Source: Amphritea sp. (lineage in GTDB: Bacteria > Pseudomonadota > Gammaproteobacteria > Pseudomonadales > Nitrincolaceae). From it: DNA of 18,436 bases. The DNA lies in NCBI GenBank assembly GCA_024679635.1, contig JAIBDA010000014.1:1-18436 (forward strand), in the 5' to 3' direction. Below, in pieces: positions 1 through 6,705 of this stretch. Position 1 is the stretch's first letter. Every line of letters begins with the position of its first letter. The notes beneath the pieces are model-generated. The model saw only the letters and a list, made by a program, of their open reading frames with translations, did no database searches and was not told where the DNA came from. The translations under genes and the position numbers were made by a program.

Positions 1-572
1 ACAGAGAACATCGCTTTTTTCATTTCACCGGCATAACGCATGCCAGCCAGCAGTACTTTGCGTTTAGCAAAGTTGATGATCACACAGCCATCGCTGTTAG
101 TACCATCACGCTCAGGCTCGCATTCAAAGCCTGCAGCGTTAATAATCTGCCACTCTTCTTTCGCCTTCGGATTAAACTCTTCCGGGCGGATAAACAGGTT
201 CTGACCAAACAGGTTCTGCCATGCAGTTTCTGTCGTCATCTCTACCGGCAGGTATTGATTAGTATCAGAACCAACGTGAACATTAGATACAAAGTGCTCG
301 CGAGCAGCCAAATATTCTTCAACCCGTCCCCAGAGCGCATCAAACTTATCTGCGTCGAATGGGCGGTTGATAGGGCCCCAATGAATAGCATCAGAGGTGC
401 TGGCTTCATCAACGATGTAACGATCCATCGGAGAACGACCTGTACGCTTACCGGTTATAGCAACCAGTGCACCAGTATCAGCCAGAGTTCCTTCACCACG
501 CTGAATGGCTTTTTCAACTAGTTGAGCCGGGCTCAAATTTACGTGTACAGAGTTCACGGTTTCTTTGCTCAT
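1..572 (-). CDS. pckA: Phosphoenolpyruvate carboxykinase (ATP), N-terminal part, cut by the window edge
   Basis: PckA converts oxaloacetate plus ATP to phosphoenolpyruvate, CO2 and ADP in the cytosol, the first committed step of gluconeogenesis. The 190 visible codons begin [20 protein letters not shown] and contain the family motif [11 protein letters not shown], whose first arginine binds oxaloacetate in the E. coli enzyme, then FIRPEEF and the segment GEMKKAMFS at the cut. The kinase P-loop and metal-binding residues lie outside the window. The ATG at 570-572 is preceded by an AAGGGA ribosome binding site about 7 nt upstream. It follows hslO in the same direction, as in E. coli, but the 265 bp gap with its own -10 box suggests separate transcription. 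Family assignment is firm; only about one third of the protein is visible. Confidence 0.95.
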   Translation of the reverse strand, partial: MSKETVNSVHVNLSPAQLVEKAIQRGEGTLADTGALVAITGKRTGRSPMDRYIVDEASTSDAIHWGPINRPFDADKFDALWGRVEEYLAAREHFVSNVHVGSDTNQYLPVEMTTETAWQNLFGQNLFIRPEEFNPKAKEEWQIINAAGFECEPERDGTNSDGCVIINFAKRKVLLAGMRYAGEMKKAMFS

Positions 573-644
573 TGCTTGAATCCCTTGGCTTCTGCCAAAA
601 AAAAATTATTTACCTGATTTATGCAGCATGACCCCTGTTTTTTT

Positions 645-668
645 TTGACTTTCCTGCCGGAGAGTCAA
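645..668 (-). other. Hairpin in the pckA leader
   Basis: Inverted repeat TTGACT (645-650) / AGTCAA (663-668) continues as TCC (652-654) / GGA (659-661) around a TGCC loop, with one mismatch between the two helices. In the pckA transcript it would form almost at the 5' end. A second small stem, TTGGC-AGAA-GCCAA, sits next to the ribosome binding site at about 585-598. A role in mRNA stability or translation control is possible but is inference. Confidence 0.35.
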
Positions 669-678
669 CGGGGCCGTT

Positions 679-707
679 ATTATAAGGAGGCGTATTATGT
701 CAAAAAA
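679..707 (-). promoter_or_regulatory. Candidate sigma70 promoter of pckA
   Basis: On the minus strand a perfect TATAAT lies at 684-679. A T-rich hexamer ending at 702 is 17 nt upstream as a weak -35. A perfect TTGACA begins two bases later in the T run (704-699... overlapping GACA) but would be only about 13 nt from the -10, too close for normal use. Transcription would start near 672 and give a leader of about 100 nt before the pckA ATG. Assigned by eye only. Confidence 0.5.
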
Positions 708-747
708 TCGTGCAAAACACCATCAATTGAGAACGTTTCCTAACTAG
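697..747 (+). CDS. Possible 16-residue basic peptide ORF with a perfect Shine-Dalgarno
   Basis: ATG at 697 opens MSKNRAKHHQLRTFPN and stops at TAG 745-747. The unusual point is the upstream signal: AAGGAGG at 684-690, a full match to the anti-Shine-Dalgarno, with an ideal 6 nt gap to the ATG. The peptide is strongly basic and has no membrane segment. It runs opposite to pckA, in the gap between pckA and hslO, and overlaps the candidate pckA promoter on the other strand. No clear plus-strand promoter was found for it, so it may be chance, a leader peptide or a real tiny gene. Confidence 0.3.
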   Translation: MSKNRAKHHQLRTFPN

Positions 748-837
748 ACTGAAAACATACAAAAAACGTTATAATATTAATGACTTAAATCAGCTTTTAC
801 ACTCATCTTCGTATTTCTTGATTTATTTTAGTGGGCG

Positions 838-1710
838 TCAATGCAGCTGATCTGACCCGGCAATATTGGCACTGTCAGAGAACATCAGGGTGATATCAGC
901 CTGGTCAAAGCTATATTTTTCATTGCAGAACTGGCAATTAACATCGATGCTGCCCTCTTCCTCAATAATCTCTTCCAGCTCGTCCTGAGTCAGATAGCGC
1001 AGAGCATCGGCGGTCCGTTTACGGGAACAATCACAGTTAAACTGTAATGCATCAGGTTCATACAAACGGCAATCTTCTTCATGAAACAAACGACGCAGAA
1101 TAGTGGCATTATCCAGCTCCAGTAACTCTTCGTCGGTCAGCGTGGACGCGAGAAAACTGAAATGCTCCCACTCTTTCTGGGAATCACCTTTGGCCGGCAT
1201 CACCTGCAGTAGAAAACCCGCTGCACGCTGCTCATCGGCAACCAGATGAATCTGCGTAGGCAACTGCTCAGAGAGACTAAAATAGGCTTCCAGGCAGTTA
1301 CTCAGGCGTTCGCCTTCAAGGGGAACCACACCCTGATAGCGCTTACCCTGATCGGGTTCAATGGTAATAACCAATTGGCCGCCACGTAAAAGTTCGCAGA
1401 ACTCAGCCTGCTCAGGCAGCTCACCTTCAAAACGGGCAATCGCTCGCAGGTCCCGCTGATGATTACACTCTGCCATCAGCACTTTGACTTGATTTTCGCT
1501 CTGCGCCTGGAGTAGCAAGCGGCCATCAAACTTAAGCGTGGCACTCAGCAAACTAACAGCCGCCATCATCTCACCCAGTAATTTATTAATCAGTGCCGGG
1601 TAATTATGATGTGCTACCGCTTGTTGATAACTCTGCTCCAATCCGGTCAATACACTGCGGATGTCCGCTTGTTCGAAAAGAACCCTTTGAAGCTTGTCGG
1701 AACTGCTCAT
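838..1710 (-). CDS. hslO: Redox-regulated holdase chaperone Hsp33
   Basis: Hsp33 is a cytosolic holdase that is inactive when reduced and zinc-bound and is switched on by oxidation and unfolding, protecting proteins during oxidative heat stress. The 290-residue product matches the E. coli length. The C-terminal redox switch is complete: C226 and C228 in NCDCS and C259 and C262 in NCQFC, the CXC...CXXC zinc set. The N-terminal substrate-binding core includes LINKLLGEMMAAVSLL and the FEGEL region. The ATG at 1708-1710 has only a weak GAGAT ribosome binding site. It follows hslR by 103 bp containing a long hairpin. No terminator is obvious after the TGA. Confidence 0.97.
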   Translation of the reverse strand: MSSSDKLQRVLFEQADIRSVLTGLEQSYQQAVAHHNYPALINKLLGEMMAAVSLLSATLKFDGRLLLQAQSENQVKVLMAECNHQRDLRAIARFEGELPEQAEFCELLRGGQLVITIEPDQGKRYQGVVPLEGERLSNCLEAYFSLSEQLPTQIHLVADEQRAAGFLLQVMPAKGDSQKEWEHFSFLASTLTDEELLELDNATILRRLFHEEDCRLYEPDALQFNCDCSRKRTADALRYLTQDELEEIIEEEGSIDVNCQFCNEKYSFDQADITLMFSDSANIAGSDQLH

Positions 1711-1744
1711 ATCGATCTCAGAAACTCTATCTTAAAGTGGCTTA

Positions 1745-1781
1745 CCGAAGTTATAACCCGAGGTTATAAACGAGCCTTCGG
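1745..1781 (-). repeat. Long imperfect inverted repeat between hslR and hslO
   Basis: TTATAACC (1751-1758) pairs with GGTTATAA (1762-1769) around a 3 nt loop. The helix continues with CCGAAG (1745-1750) against CTTCGG (1776-1781), leaving a 6 nt one-sided bulge at 1770-1775. This gives 14 base pairs in the 103 bp gap. There is no T run on the hslO-proximal side, so it is not a simple terminator. It could be an mRNA processing or stability element, or an operator for hslO. Confidence 0.5.
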
Positions 1782-1813
1782 AAAACTGAAATTTTATCAC
1801 AACGCCTAATGGG

Positions 1814-2221
1814 CTAGCGATCCTTAAACTGCATAATCTTACGCCGCTCTTTCTTATTCGGCCGATGATCTGGCCCAACATTTCCACGCATCGCTTTACG
1901 CTGCGCAGCCCCTTCTTCCCGCAACTTTATACTCTCTTCAGTTTCCTGATACAGCAGCTGCGCCTCCGGTGCTCCGCGTCGCTGATCCGATATCGCTGTA
2001 ATCACCACCTTTTTCTCGTCGTAACCCTGACGAATAATCAGCTGCGCGCCAACTTCAACATTACGGCTACATTTTCCCCGCTGGCCTTCATAATGAACCT
2101 TACCCCCCTCAACCGCCTGCTTAGCTGCCCCACGGGTTTTAAAGAAACGGGCCGCCCATAACCATTTGTCCAGGCGAACCTTCTTACCTTGTTGTGATTC
2201 GTTCTGATGCTGAGTATTCAT
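1814..2221 (-). CDS. hslR: Ribosome-associated heat shock protein Hsp15 (S4 domain)
   Basis: Hsp15 binds 50S subunits that carry stalled nascent chains and helps recycle them. The 135-residue product (E. coli: 133) has the S4 RNA-binding domain from about residue 15 to 75, opening VRLDKWLWAARFFKTR, and a very basic tail ending RPNKKERRKIMQFKDR. Its ATG (2219-2221) directly abuts the TAG stop of yrfG (2222-2224) in the same frame with no gap, and no good ribosome binding site precedes it, so translational coupling to yrfG is likely. It is the middle gene of yrfG-hslR-hslO. Confidence 0.95.
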   Translation of the reverse strand: MNTQHQNESQQGKKVRLDKWLWAARFFKTRGAAKQAVEGGKVHYEGQRGKCSRNVEVGAQLIIRQGYDEKKVVITAISDQRRGAPEAQLLYQETEESIKLREEGAAQRKAMRGNVGPDHRPNKKERRKIMQFKDR

Positions 2222-2872
2222 CTATTTTTTAATAATCTCATCAAAGTGTTCTATCGCGTTAAAATCTACGATCTCCCGCCCTGGCTTTTGGCTGTCGGGC
2301 TGAATAATGCTCAACAGATAAGCGATGCCGTACTCCCTGGCCGAACCCAGTACCGCCAGACTATCATCTACCAGCAACGTCCGCGCCGGATCAAAAGGCT
2401 CCTCTTCCTGAAGCCGGTGCCAAAAGCCCTGATGCTCTTTCGCTACCTGATAATCATGGGAGCTGATAATCCGGTCAACCAGCTGATCCAGCCCGGTCTC
2501 TTCCAGCTTCAAGGTCAGGCTGTCCCGGTGAGCGTTAGTGACAATTACTCGCCGAACACCTTCCCCTTTCAGGTGCTCCAGAAAGTCGTGAACATGAGGA
2601 CGAAAAGCGATACGCTCACGAATCTCGGTTTTCAACGCTTTAATATCAACGTTAAGTTCCCGGGACCAATAATCCAGGCAGTACCAATTCAGAGTACCCT
2701 GTTCCTGCATGATTCGTTCATGTAGCCATCGGGTCGCATCTTCCCTGTCGATGCTGTGTAGCTCGGCATAACGCACCGGCAGATGCTCCAGCCAGAAGAA
2801 AGTATCAAAATGAAGATCTAGCAGGGTGCCGTCCATATCCAGAAGCACCGTATCGATATTTTGCCAATCCAT
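2222..2872 (-). CDS. yrfG: HAD-family GMP/IMP nucleotidase YrfG
   Basis: YrfG is a HAD-superfamily phosphatase; the E. coli protein dephosphorylates purine mononucleotides such as GMP and IMP. The 216-residue product shows motif I LLDMDGTLLDL with nucleophile D12 and acid/base D14, motif II VTN (residues 111-113), a likely motif III lysine K145 and motif IV LLVDD with D169/D170. The cap domain lies between about residues 20 and 90. The start at 2872 has GAGG 14 nt upstream, too far for a strong site. It is the first gene of the minus-strand stress operon and is divergent from nudE with an 84 bp gap. Confidence 0.92.
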   Translation of the reverse strand: MDWQNIDTVLLDMDGTLLDLHFDTFFWLEHLPVRYAELHSIDREDATRWLHERIMQEQGTLNWYCLDYWSRELNVDIKALKTEIRERIAFRPHVHDFLEHLKGEGVRRVIVTNAHRDSLTLKLEETGLDQLVDRIISSHDYQVAKEHQGFWHRLQEEEPFDPARTLLVDDSLAVLGSAREYGIAYLLSIIQPDSQKPGREIVDFNAIEHFDEIIKK

Positions 2873-2907
2873 ATAAAAAGTCAGCGCCTCAGGTTAAGAT
2901 TAAGAAA

Positions 2908-2919
2908 CCTGCTCGCAGG
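2908..2919. repeat. Short dyad in the yrfG/nudE divergent gap
   Basis: CCTGC (2908-2912) and GCAGG (2915-2919) are separated by TC. The dyad sits in the middle of the 84 bp region that must hold both divergent promoters. It could be an operator or chance; the arms are only 5 bp. Confidence 0.25.
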
Positions 2920-2956
2920 CTCTTTAACGACAATGAATGCCGAGGAACGGTCCAGT

Positions 2957-3505
2957 ATGCCTGTAAAACCGGATATTTTGAAGACAACGCCCGCCGCTAA
3001 AAGCCGACTGTTTCATGTTGAAGAGATAGAACTGCGCTTTTCTAACGGTGTAGAGCGTACTTACGAACGCTTGGCTAATCGGGGACGAGGGGCGGTAATG
3101 ATTGCCGCCATTGATGATGAGCGAAACGTACTGCTGATAAAAGAGTACGCCGTTGGCCTCGAAGACTATCTGCTAACCCTGCCTAAAGGACTAATTGACC
3201 CGGGGGAAGATGCTTTTCAGGCAGCCAACAGAGAACTCAAAGAGGAAGCGGGATTCGGTGCCGAGCAGCTAACCTTTATCAAAGAGATGACCTCAGCACC
3301 CAATTACATGGGTCATAAAATCACCGCAGTGATGGCTCAGGACCTGTTTCCCTGCCGCTTACAAGGCGATGAACCTGAAGAGATGGAGGTGATTCGCTGG
3401 CCTCTGAGCCAACTGGACGAACTGTTCCTTCGAGACGATTTTTCTGAAGCACGCGCTATTGCTGCGCTTTTCATGGTGAAAGAGCGACTACAGAAAACCG
3501 AATAA
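2957..3505 (+). CDS. nudE: ADP compounds hydrolase NudE (Nudix)
   Basis: NudE hydrolyses ADP-ribose, NADH, AppA and related dinucleotides in the cytosol. A perfect Nudix box spans residues 78-100: G78, E84, then R92-E93-L-K-E96-E97-A-G-F, matching GX5EX7REUXEEXGU. The N-terminal region (KSRLFHVEEIELRFSNG) aligns with E. coli NudE. I chose ATG 2957 because it has GAGGAA 9 nt upstream and gives 182 residues, close to the 186 of E. coli; the frame is open back to 2861 but those extra 32 residues are not like the family. It is divergent from yrfG. No strong terminator follows; a TCTGAGT/ACTCAGA pair with a 24 nt loop lies at 3566-3603. Confidence 0.94.
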   Translation: MPVKPDILKTTPAAKSRLFHVEEIELRFSNGVERTYERLANRGRGAVMIAAIDDERNVLLIKEYAVGLEDYLLTLPKGLIDPGEDAFQAANRELKEEAGFGAEQLTFIKEMTSAPNYMGHKITAVMAQDLFPCRLQGDEPEEMEVIRWPLSQLDELFLRDDFSEARAIAALFMVKERLQKTE

Positions 3506-3660
3506 AGAACCGTTCGACTAAATCAGAAAACAATTTTGCTATCCTCTCTGAAGCGGTCTAATCATACTCAGATGAATAGCGGGATAGTTTCAGCCGTCTG
3601 AGTAAATCTGCAAATCAGCGCTCCGATAAGCAGACTCAGGCACAACGACCAGGCTCAGCA

Positions 3661-3942
3661 CTATGGCGCTTTACATGCCTTGGCACCCACACGAACAGTA
3701 TCTTCAACTTTTCGCCGTACCGCAGGATCTGTAATAGTACCCTGCATAATTTTCTCGACTTCGTTATCACTAAAATTCTTATGCACATAATTAGACAGAC
3801 AAACGCATTGCGCTTCTGTTGCCGTTCCACCCGCCATACATCCCTCTTTAAAGGGCGTCCAGGTTTTTGATGTCAGATACTGGGTCTTTACGGTAAAAAC
3901 AATCAGCAACACCGCTGCAATCCAAAGAAAAACTTTACCCAT
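3661..3942 (-). CDS. Small exported or membrane-anchored cysteine protein, function unknown
   Basis: I do not recognise a named family. The 93-residue product starts with MGK and one hydrophobic stretch (residues 4-18), which may be an uncleaved anchor or signal peptide; no clear cleavage site is visible. The rest is polar and has four cysteines: C35, the C46-x-C48 pair, and C90 near the end, which suggests periplasmic disulfides. The remainder is probably helical (SDNEVEKIMQG, AVRRKVEDTVRVG). The ATG at 3942 has AGGCG about 10 nt upstream. A second, overlapping frame at 3636-3830 looks like a shadow. It is convergent with nudE and divergent from sodB, so it is probably transcribed alone. Confidence 0.7.
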   Translation of the reverse strand: MGKVFLWIAAVLLIVFTVKTQYLTSKTWTPFKEGCMAGGTATEAQCVCLSNYVHKNFSDNEVEKIMQGTITDPAVRRKVEDTVRVGAKACKAP

Positions 3943-4080
3943 AGCCAGTATTCGCCTGCTTTATAATTTTGATCGGGAGACCGATTCTAACAGCTCTTTT
4001 GCCTCTGTCAGCTAACTTTAGTCTGATAATGGTCTACCGGGAAGTTGTTTTCCCACTTAAAATAAGGGGTTTTACAGGCA

Positions 4081-4146
4081 ATGAAAAGCTCTATTAAGGA
4101 TGCTATGATTCTGCTCAAACAAGCGCAGCTGGTCTACAGCGCTTGA
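4081..4146 (+). CDS. Possible 21-codon ORF upstream of sodB
   Basis: ATG 4081 opens MKSSIKDAMILLKQAQLVYSA and ends at TGA 4144-4146. AAGGGG (4064-4069) lies 11 nt upstream, a slightly long but usable spacing. The ORF's end overlaps the dyad at 4120-4145 and the candidate -35 of sodB, so the two cannot both be explained by the same short leader transcript unless a second upstream promoter exists. No convincing promoter for it was found. It may be chance. Confidence 0.25.
   Translation: MKSSIKDAMILLKQAQLVYSA
4120..4145. promoter_or_regulatory. Dyad next to the sodB promoter, possible operator
   Basis: CAAGCGC (4120-4126) and GCGCTTG (4139-4145) are perfect 7 bp inverted arms around a 12 nt centre. 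The right arm overlaps the first three bases of the candidate sodB -35 TTGAAA (4143-4148), a typical position for a repressor or activator site. The sequence does not look like a Fur box. There is no T run, so it is not a terminator. Confidence 0.4.
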
Positions 4147-4171
4147 AATATTACTATACAGACCCTATCTA
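4143..4171 (+). promoter_or_regulatory. Candidate sigma70 promoter of sodB
   Basis: TTGAAA (4143-4148) is followed after 17 nt by TATCTA (4166-4171), giving a start near 4178 and a leader of about 45 nt. The octamer CTATCTAT occurs twice here (4165-4172 and 4187-4194). Called by eye. Confidence 0.45.
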
Positions 4172-4222
4172 TATTACATATTCACTATCTATGCTGAACC
4201 TGACACTAAAAGGTAAATACTT

Positions 4223-4807
4223 ATGAGCTTTGAACTACCAGCACTGCCATTCGCCAAAGATGCACTGGAACCTCACATCTCTGCGGAAACTCTGGACTTC
4301 CACCACGGCAAACACCACAACACTTATGTTGTGAAGCTGAATGGACTGGTACCAGGTACTGAATACGAAGGTAAGTCTCTTGAAGAGATCATCATGTCAG
4401 CTCCAGCTGGCGGCGTATTCAACAACGCAGCTCAGATTTGGAACCACACTTTCTACTGGAACAGCCTGTCTCCAAACGGTGGCGGCGAGCCAACTGGCGC
4501 GATTGCTGATGCAATCAACGCTAAATGGGGCTCTTTCGCAGCTTTCCAGGAAGAACTAAACGACAAAGCGGTTAACAACTTTGGAGCTAGCTGGACCTGG
4601 TTGGTTAAAAACGCTGACGGTTCTCTGGAAATCGTTAATACCAGCAACGCTGGTACGCCGATGACCAATGGCCAGACAGCTCTACTGACTGTTGACCTGT
4701 GGGAACACGCTTATTACATCGATTATCGCAACGTTCGCCCTGATTACCTGAAAGGCTTCTGGGCACTGGCTAACTGGGACTTTGTTAACCAGAATTTTGC
4801 TGCATAA
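4223..4807 (+). CDS. sodB: Iron superoxide dismutase
   Basis: Cytosolic SodB converts superoxide to H2O2 and O2. The 194-residue product starts MSFELPALPFAKDAL, nearly identical to E. coli SodB. The metal ligands are present: H27 (DFHHGKHH), H75 (IWNHTFYWN), and D158 and H162 (TVDLWEHAYYIDY). The iron-type signature FNNAAQIWNHTFYWN is intact. One extra residue relative to E. coli lies in SAPAGGVF (residues 59-66) and shifts the later ligands by one. AAAGGT upstream of ATG 4223 is the ribosome binding site. It is a single-gene unit with its own promoter and a strong terminator at 4826-4856. Preference for iron rather than manganese is inferred from these motifs. Confidence 0.97.
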   Translation: MSFELPALPFAKDALEPHISAETLDFHHGKHHNTYVVKLNGLVPGTEYEGKSLEEIIMSAPAGGVFNNAAQIWNHTFYWNSLSPNGGGEPTGAIADAINAKWGSFAAFQEELNDKAVNNFGASWTWLVKNADGSLEIVNTSNAGTPMTNGQTALLTVDLWEHAYYIDYRNVRPDYLKGFWALANWDFVNQNFAA

Positions 4808-4825
4808 CAGCTGAGAGTATCAGAC

Positions 4826-4856
4826 AAAAAAGACACCTTCGGGTGTCTTTTTTTTT
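4826..4856 (+). terminator. Rho-independent terminator of sodB
   Basis: GACACC (4832-4837), TTCG loop, GGTGTC (4842-4847), then nine T (4848-4856); a run of A (4826-4831) upstream extends the stem. It ends 76 nt before the kinase gene and separates it from sodB. Confidence 0.93.
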
Positions 4857-4932
4857 GCTCGGAGAAGAAATGGTTTACACTAGGCAGATGATAAGGACTT
4901 CATAAGACAGGTTAGGGAACGTAAAACAGATT

Positions 4933-6705
4933 ATGCAACGAAATTTCTTCCCGTTCATTACTACCGGCTGGCTACTGCTTACCTTGATTATGGTTGGGCT
5001 GAGTTTCTACGCCGATTACAATCATCTAAAAAGAAATCTCAATAACGATGCGCAATTTGTTTACGCTTCCGTCTATGAAAAAGCCTATATAAATGAAGTG
5101 CTGTTACAGAGCTTCACCGTATTGGTCTCTTCCTCACCAAACGACCACGAAGCAATCCGCAGCTTTGCCAACGAAATGCGCAAAAGATACCCACATATAG
5201 AAAGGTTGCAGATTCAACAACAGCAGAAATCCATCACCACCAACTACGGCAAAGCCTCAGACTATAATTTAGATCCGACCAACGATGATTTCAGTGCACG
5301 CTTTCCGATTATCTTTATTGAACCTTTAAACCCCGATACCCGATATCTGCTCGGTAAAGATTTACTCTCCGACCCGGTTTTCTCAAGCACTATAGGTTTT
5401 GCCCGAAAATACCACCAACCAATCACCTCACCCCCGTTCAAACTAGACGAGAAACAGAACGGCTTTGAACTCTTCTTAGCCTTCTTTGAGCGTAATACTG
5501 CACCCACAAACGATAATCTGTATATCGCGTCACTCGTGATCAATATTGAAGGCATGTTACCCAATACCAGCTTTCTCTCAGATAACACTAGTATTAAATT
5601 GATGGATGAGAAAGGCTCCCTGCTCGATCAACACCTTTCAGAGCAAGAGATACAGCCGCCTTCCTGGCTACCCAAACTAGAAGAGACGCGCACAGTTAAT
5701 CGTTTCGGCCAGTCCTTCCAACTGCAGATCACACACCAGTTTGGTTTAAAGAACATCAACATTGGCATGCTACTGATTCTGCTCTGCTGCTCGTTAAGTG
5801 CCTATAGCCTGTTAATGGCGTACCTGCGGCAGAAAGTTCAGTCCGCGATTGAGCATTCCACTATCTATGCCACCCTCAATAATGAACGACAGCAACTTGA
5901 AACCCGTATCCACACCCGCACCAGAGAGCTCAGAGAGCAGTTAATTGAGAACCGCCGTCTCACGCATCAGGTACTGGCGGTGCAGGAACGCGAGCGAAGA
6001 AACCTGTCGAGGGAGCTACATGACGAACTGGGTCAATCGCTAACCGCCATCCGTACCGATGCAAAAATACTCAAGCGCATCCATCCGGAAGAGAGCAGCA
6101 TCGTTAATCAAACAGCCGAATCGATCGATGCCATCGCACAGAATATATACGATGTGACCTACGGTATGATGCGCACACTACGTCCCTCGGCTTTAGATGA
6201 TCTCGGACTGATTGATGCACTTCAGGAGTGTATTATCTCTTCCCGTTTTGACGAGCATGGAATATCGCTGCATAAAGATTTTCATGGTGCATTGAATGAG
6301 ATGTCAGAAGACTACAATATCACCCTGTTCCGTCTGGCTCAGGAAGCCTTCAGCAATATTATTAAATACGCTAAGGCCCGCAATGTCTGGATCGATATTC
6401 ACAGGGTTTCTCAAGGCTCTCGCAAAGAGATCAGTGGCGATCGCCTAGAGATAATGATCAGTGACGATGGTATCGGCTTCGATATAGCAGGGGAGGCATT
6501 TAAGAAGGGCTTTGGTCTGATCGGTATGCGCGAACGGGTCAGAGCTCTGGAAGGCGTCTTTCAGATTCGCCATAACCACAACCGCGGCACTCGGATCATT
6601 GCCATTATCCCCCTTCATTTTTCTGAGCCTGATAAGGAGACTGAAGCAACGAGATCAGCGGTTGCCATAGCTGATCCAGTAGCACCGGTTGCGCTTGTTC
6701 ATTAG
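4933..6705 (+). CDS. Membrane sensor histidine kinase, NarX/UhpB type (HisKA_3), no adjacent regulator
   Basis: This inner-membrane kinase would sense a periplasmic signal and phosphorylate a NarL/LuxR-type response regulator. The 590 residues run: TM1 (about 8-26), a periplasmic sensor of about 245 residues with no motif I recognise, TM2 (about 276-297), a coiled-coil linker (about 310-350), the HisKA_3 box QERERRNLSRELHDELGQSL with phospho-acceptor H363, then a HATPase_c domain with the N box around N475, DDGIGFD (511-517) and GFGLIGMRERV (526-537). The last 27 residues or so, after the final strand GTRIIAIIPL, lie over the 3' end of tesA. AGGGA lies 14 nt before ATG 4933. No response regulator gene is in the window, so the partner is unknown; the sodB neighbour does not indicate the signal. 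Confidence 0.9.
   Translation: MQRNFFPFITTGWLLLTLIMVGLSFYADYNHLKRNLNNDAQFVYASVYEKAYINEVLLQSFTVLVSSSPNDHEAIRSFANEMRKRYPHIERLQIQQQQKSITTNYGKASDYNLDPTNDDFSARFPIIFIEPLNPDTRYLLGKDLLSDPVFSSTIGFARKYHQPITSPPFKLDEKQNGFELFLAFFERNTAPTNDNLYIASLVINIEGMLPNTSFLSDNTSIKLMDEKGSLLDQHLSEQEIQPPSWLPKLEETRTVNRFGQSFQLQITHQFGLKNINIGMLLILLCCSLSAYSLLMAYLRQKVQSAIEHSTIYATLNNERQQLETRIHTRTRELREQLIENRRLTHQVLAVQERERRNLSRELHDELGQSLTAIRTDAKILKRIHPEESSIVNQTAESIDAIAQNIYDVTYGMMRTLRPSALDDLGLIDALQECIISSRFDEHGISLHKDFHGALNEMSEDYNITLFRLAQEAFSNIIKYAKARNVWIDIHRVSQGSRKEISGDRLEIMISDDGIGFDIAGEAFKKGFGLIGMRERVRALEGVFQIRHNHNRGTRIIAIIPLHFSEPDKETEATRSAVAIADPVAPVALVH

Noticed and set aside
255..521. Open frame of 88 codons on the plus strand
   Set aside because: It is antisense to pckA codons, begins without a ribosome binding site and has no recognisable features.
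2207..2725. 172-codon plus-strand frame opposite yrfG
   Set aside because: yrfG on the other strand has all HAD motifs; the plus frame is a shadow with no motif.
3636..3830. 64-codon minus-strand frame overlapping the small cysteine protein gene
   Set aside because: No start signal, and the other frame has a signal-like N-terminus and conserved-looking cysteines.
4039..4054. GGGAA/TTCCC stem upstream of the 21-codon ORF
   Set aside because: Only 5 bp arms and no nearby signal; not distinguishable from chance.
4020..4222. Fur box upstream of sodB
   Set aside because: No stretch resembles three GATAAT-type repeats; one GATAAT at 4025-4030 alone is not enough.
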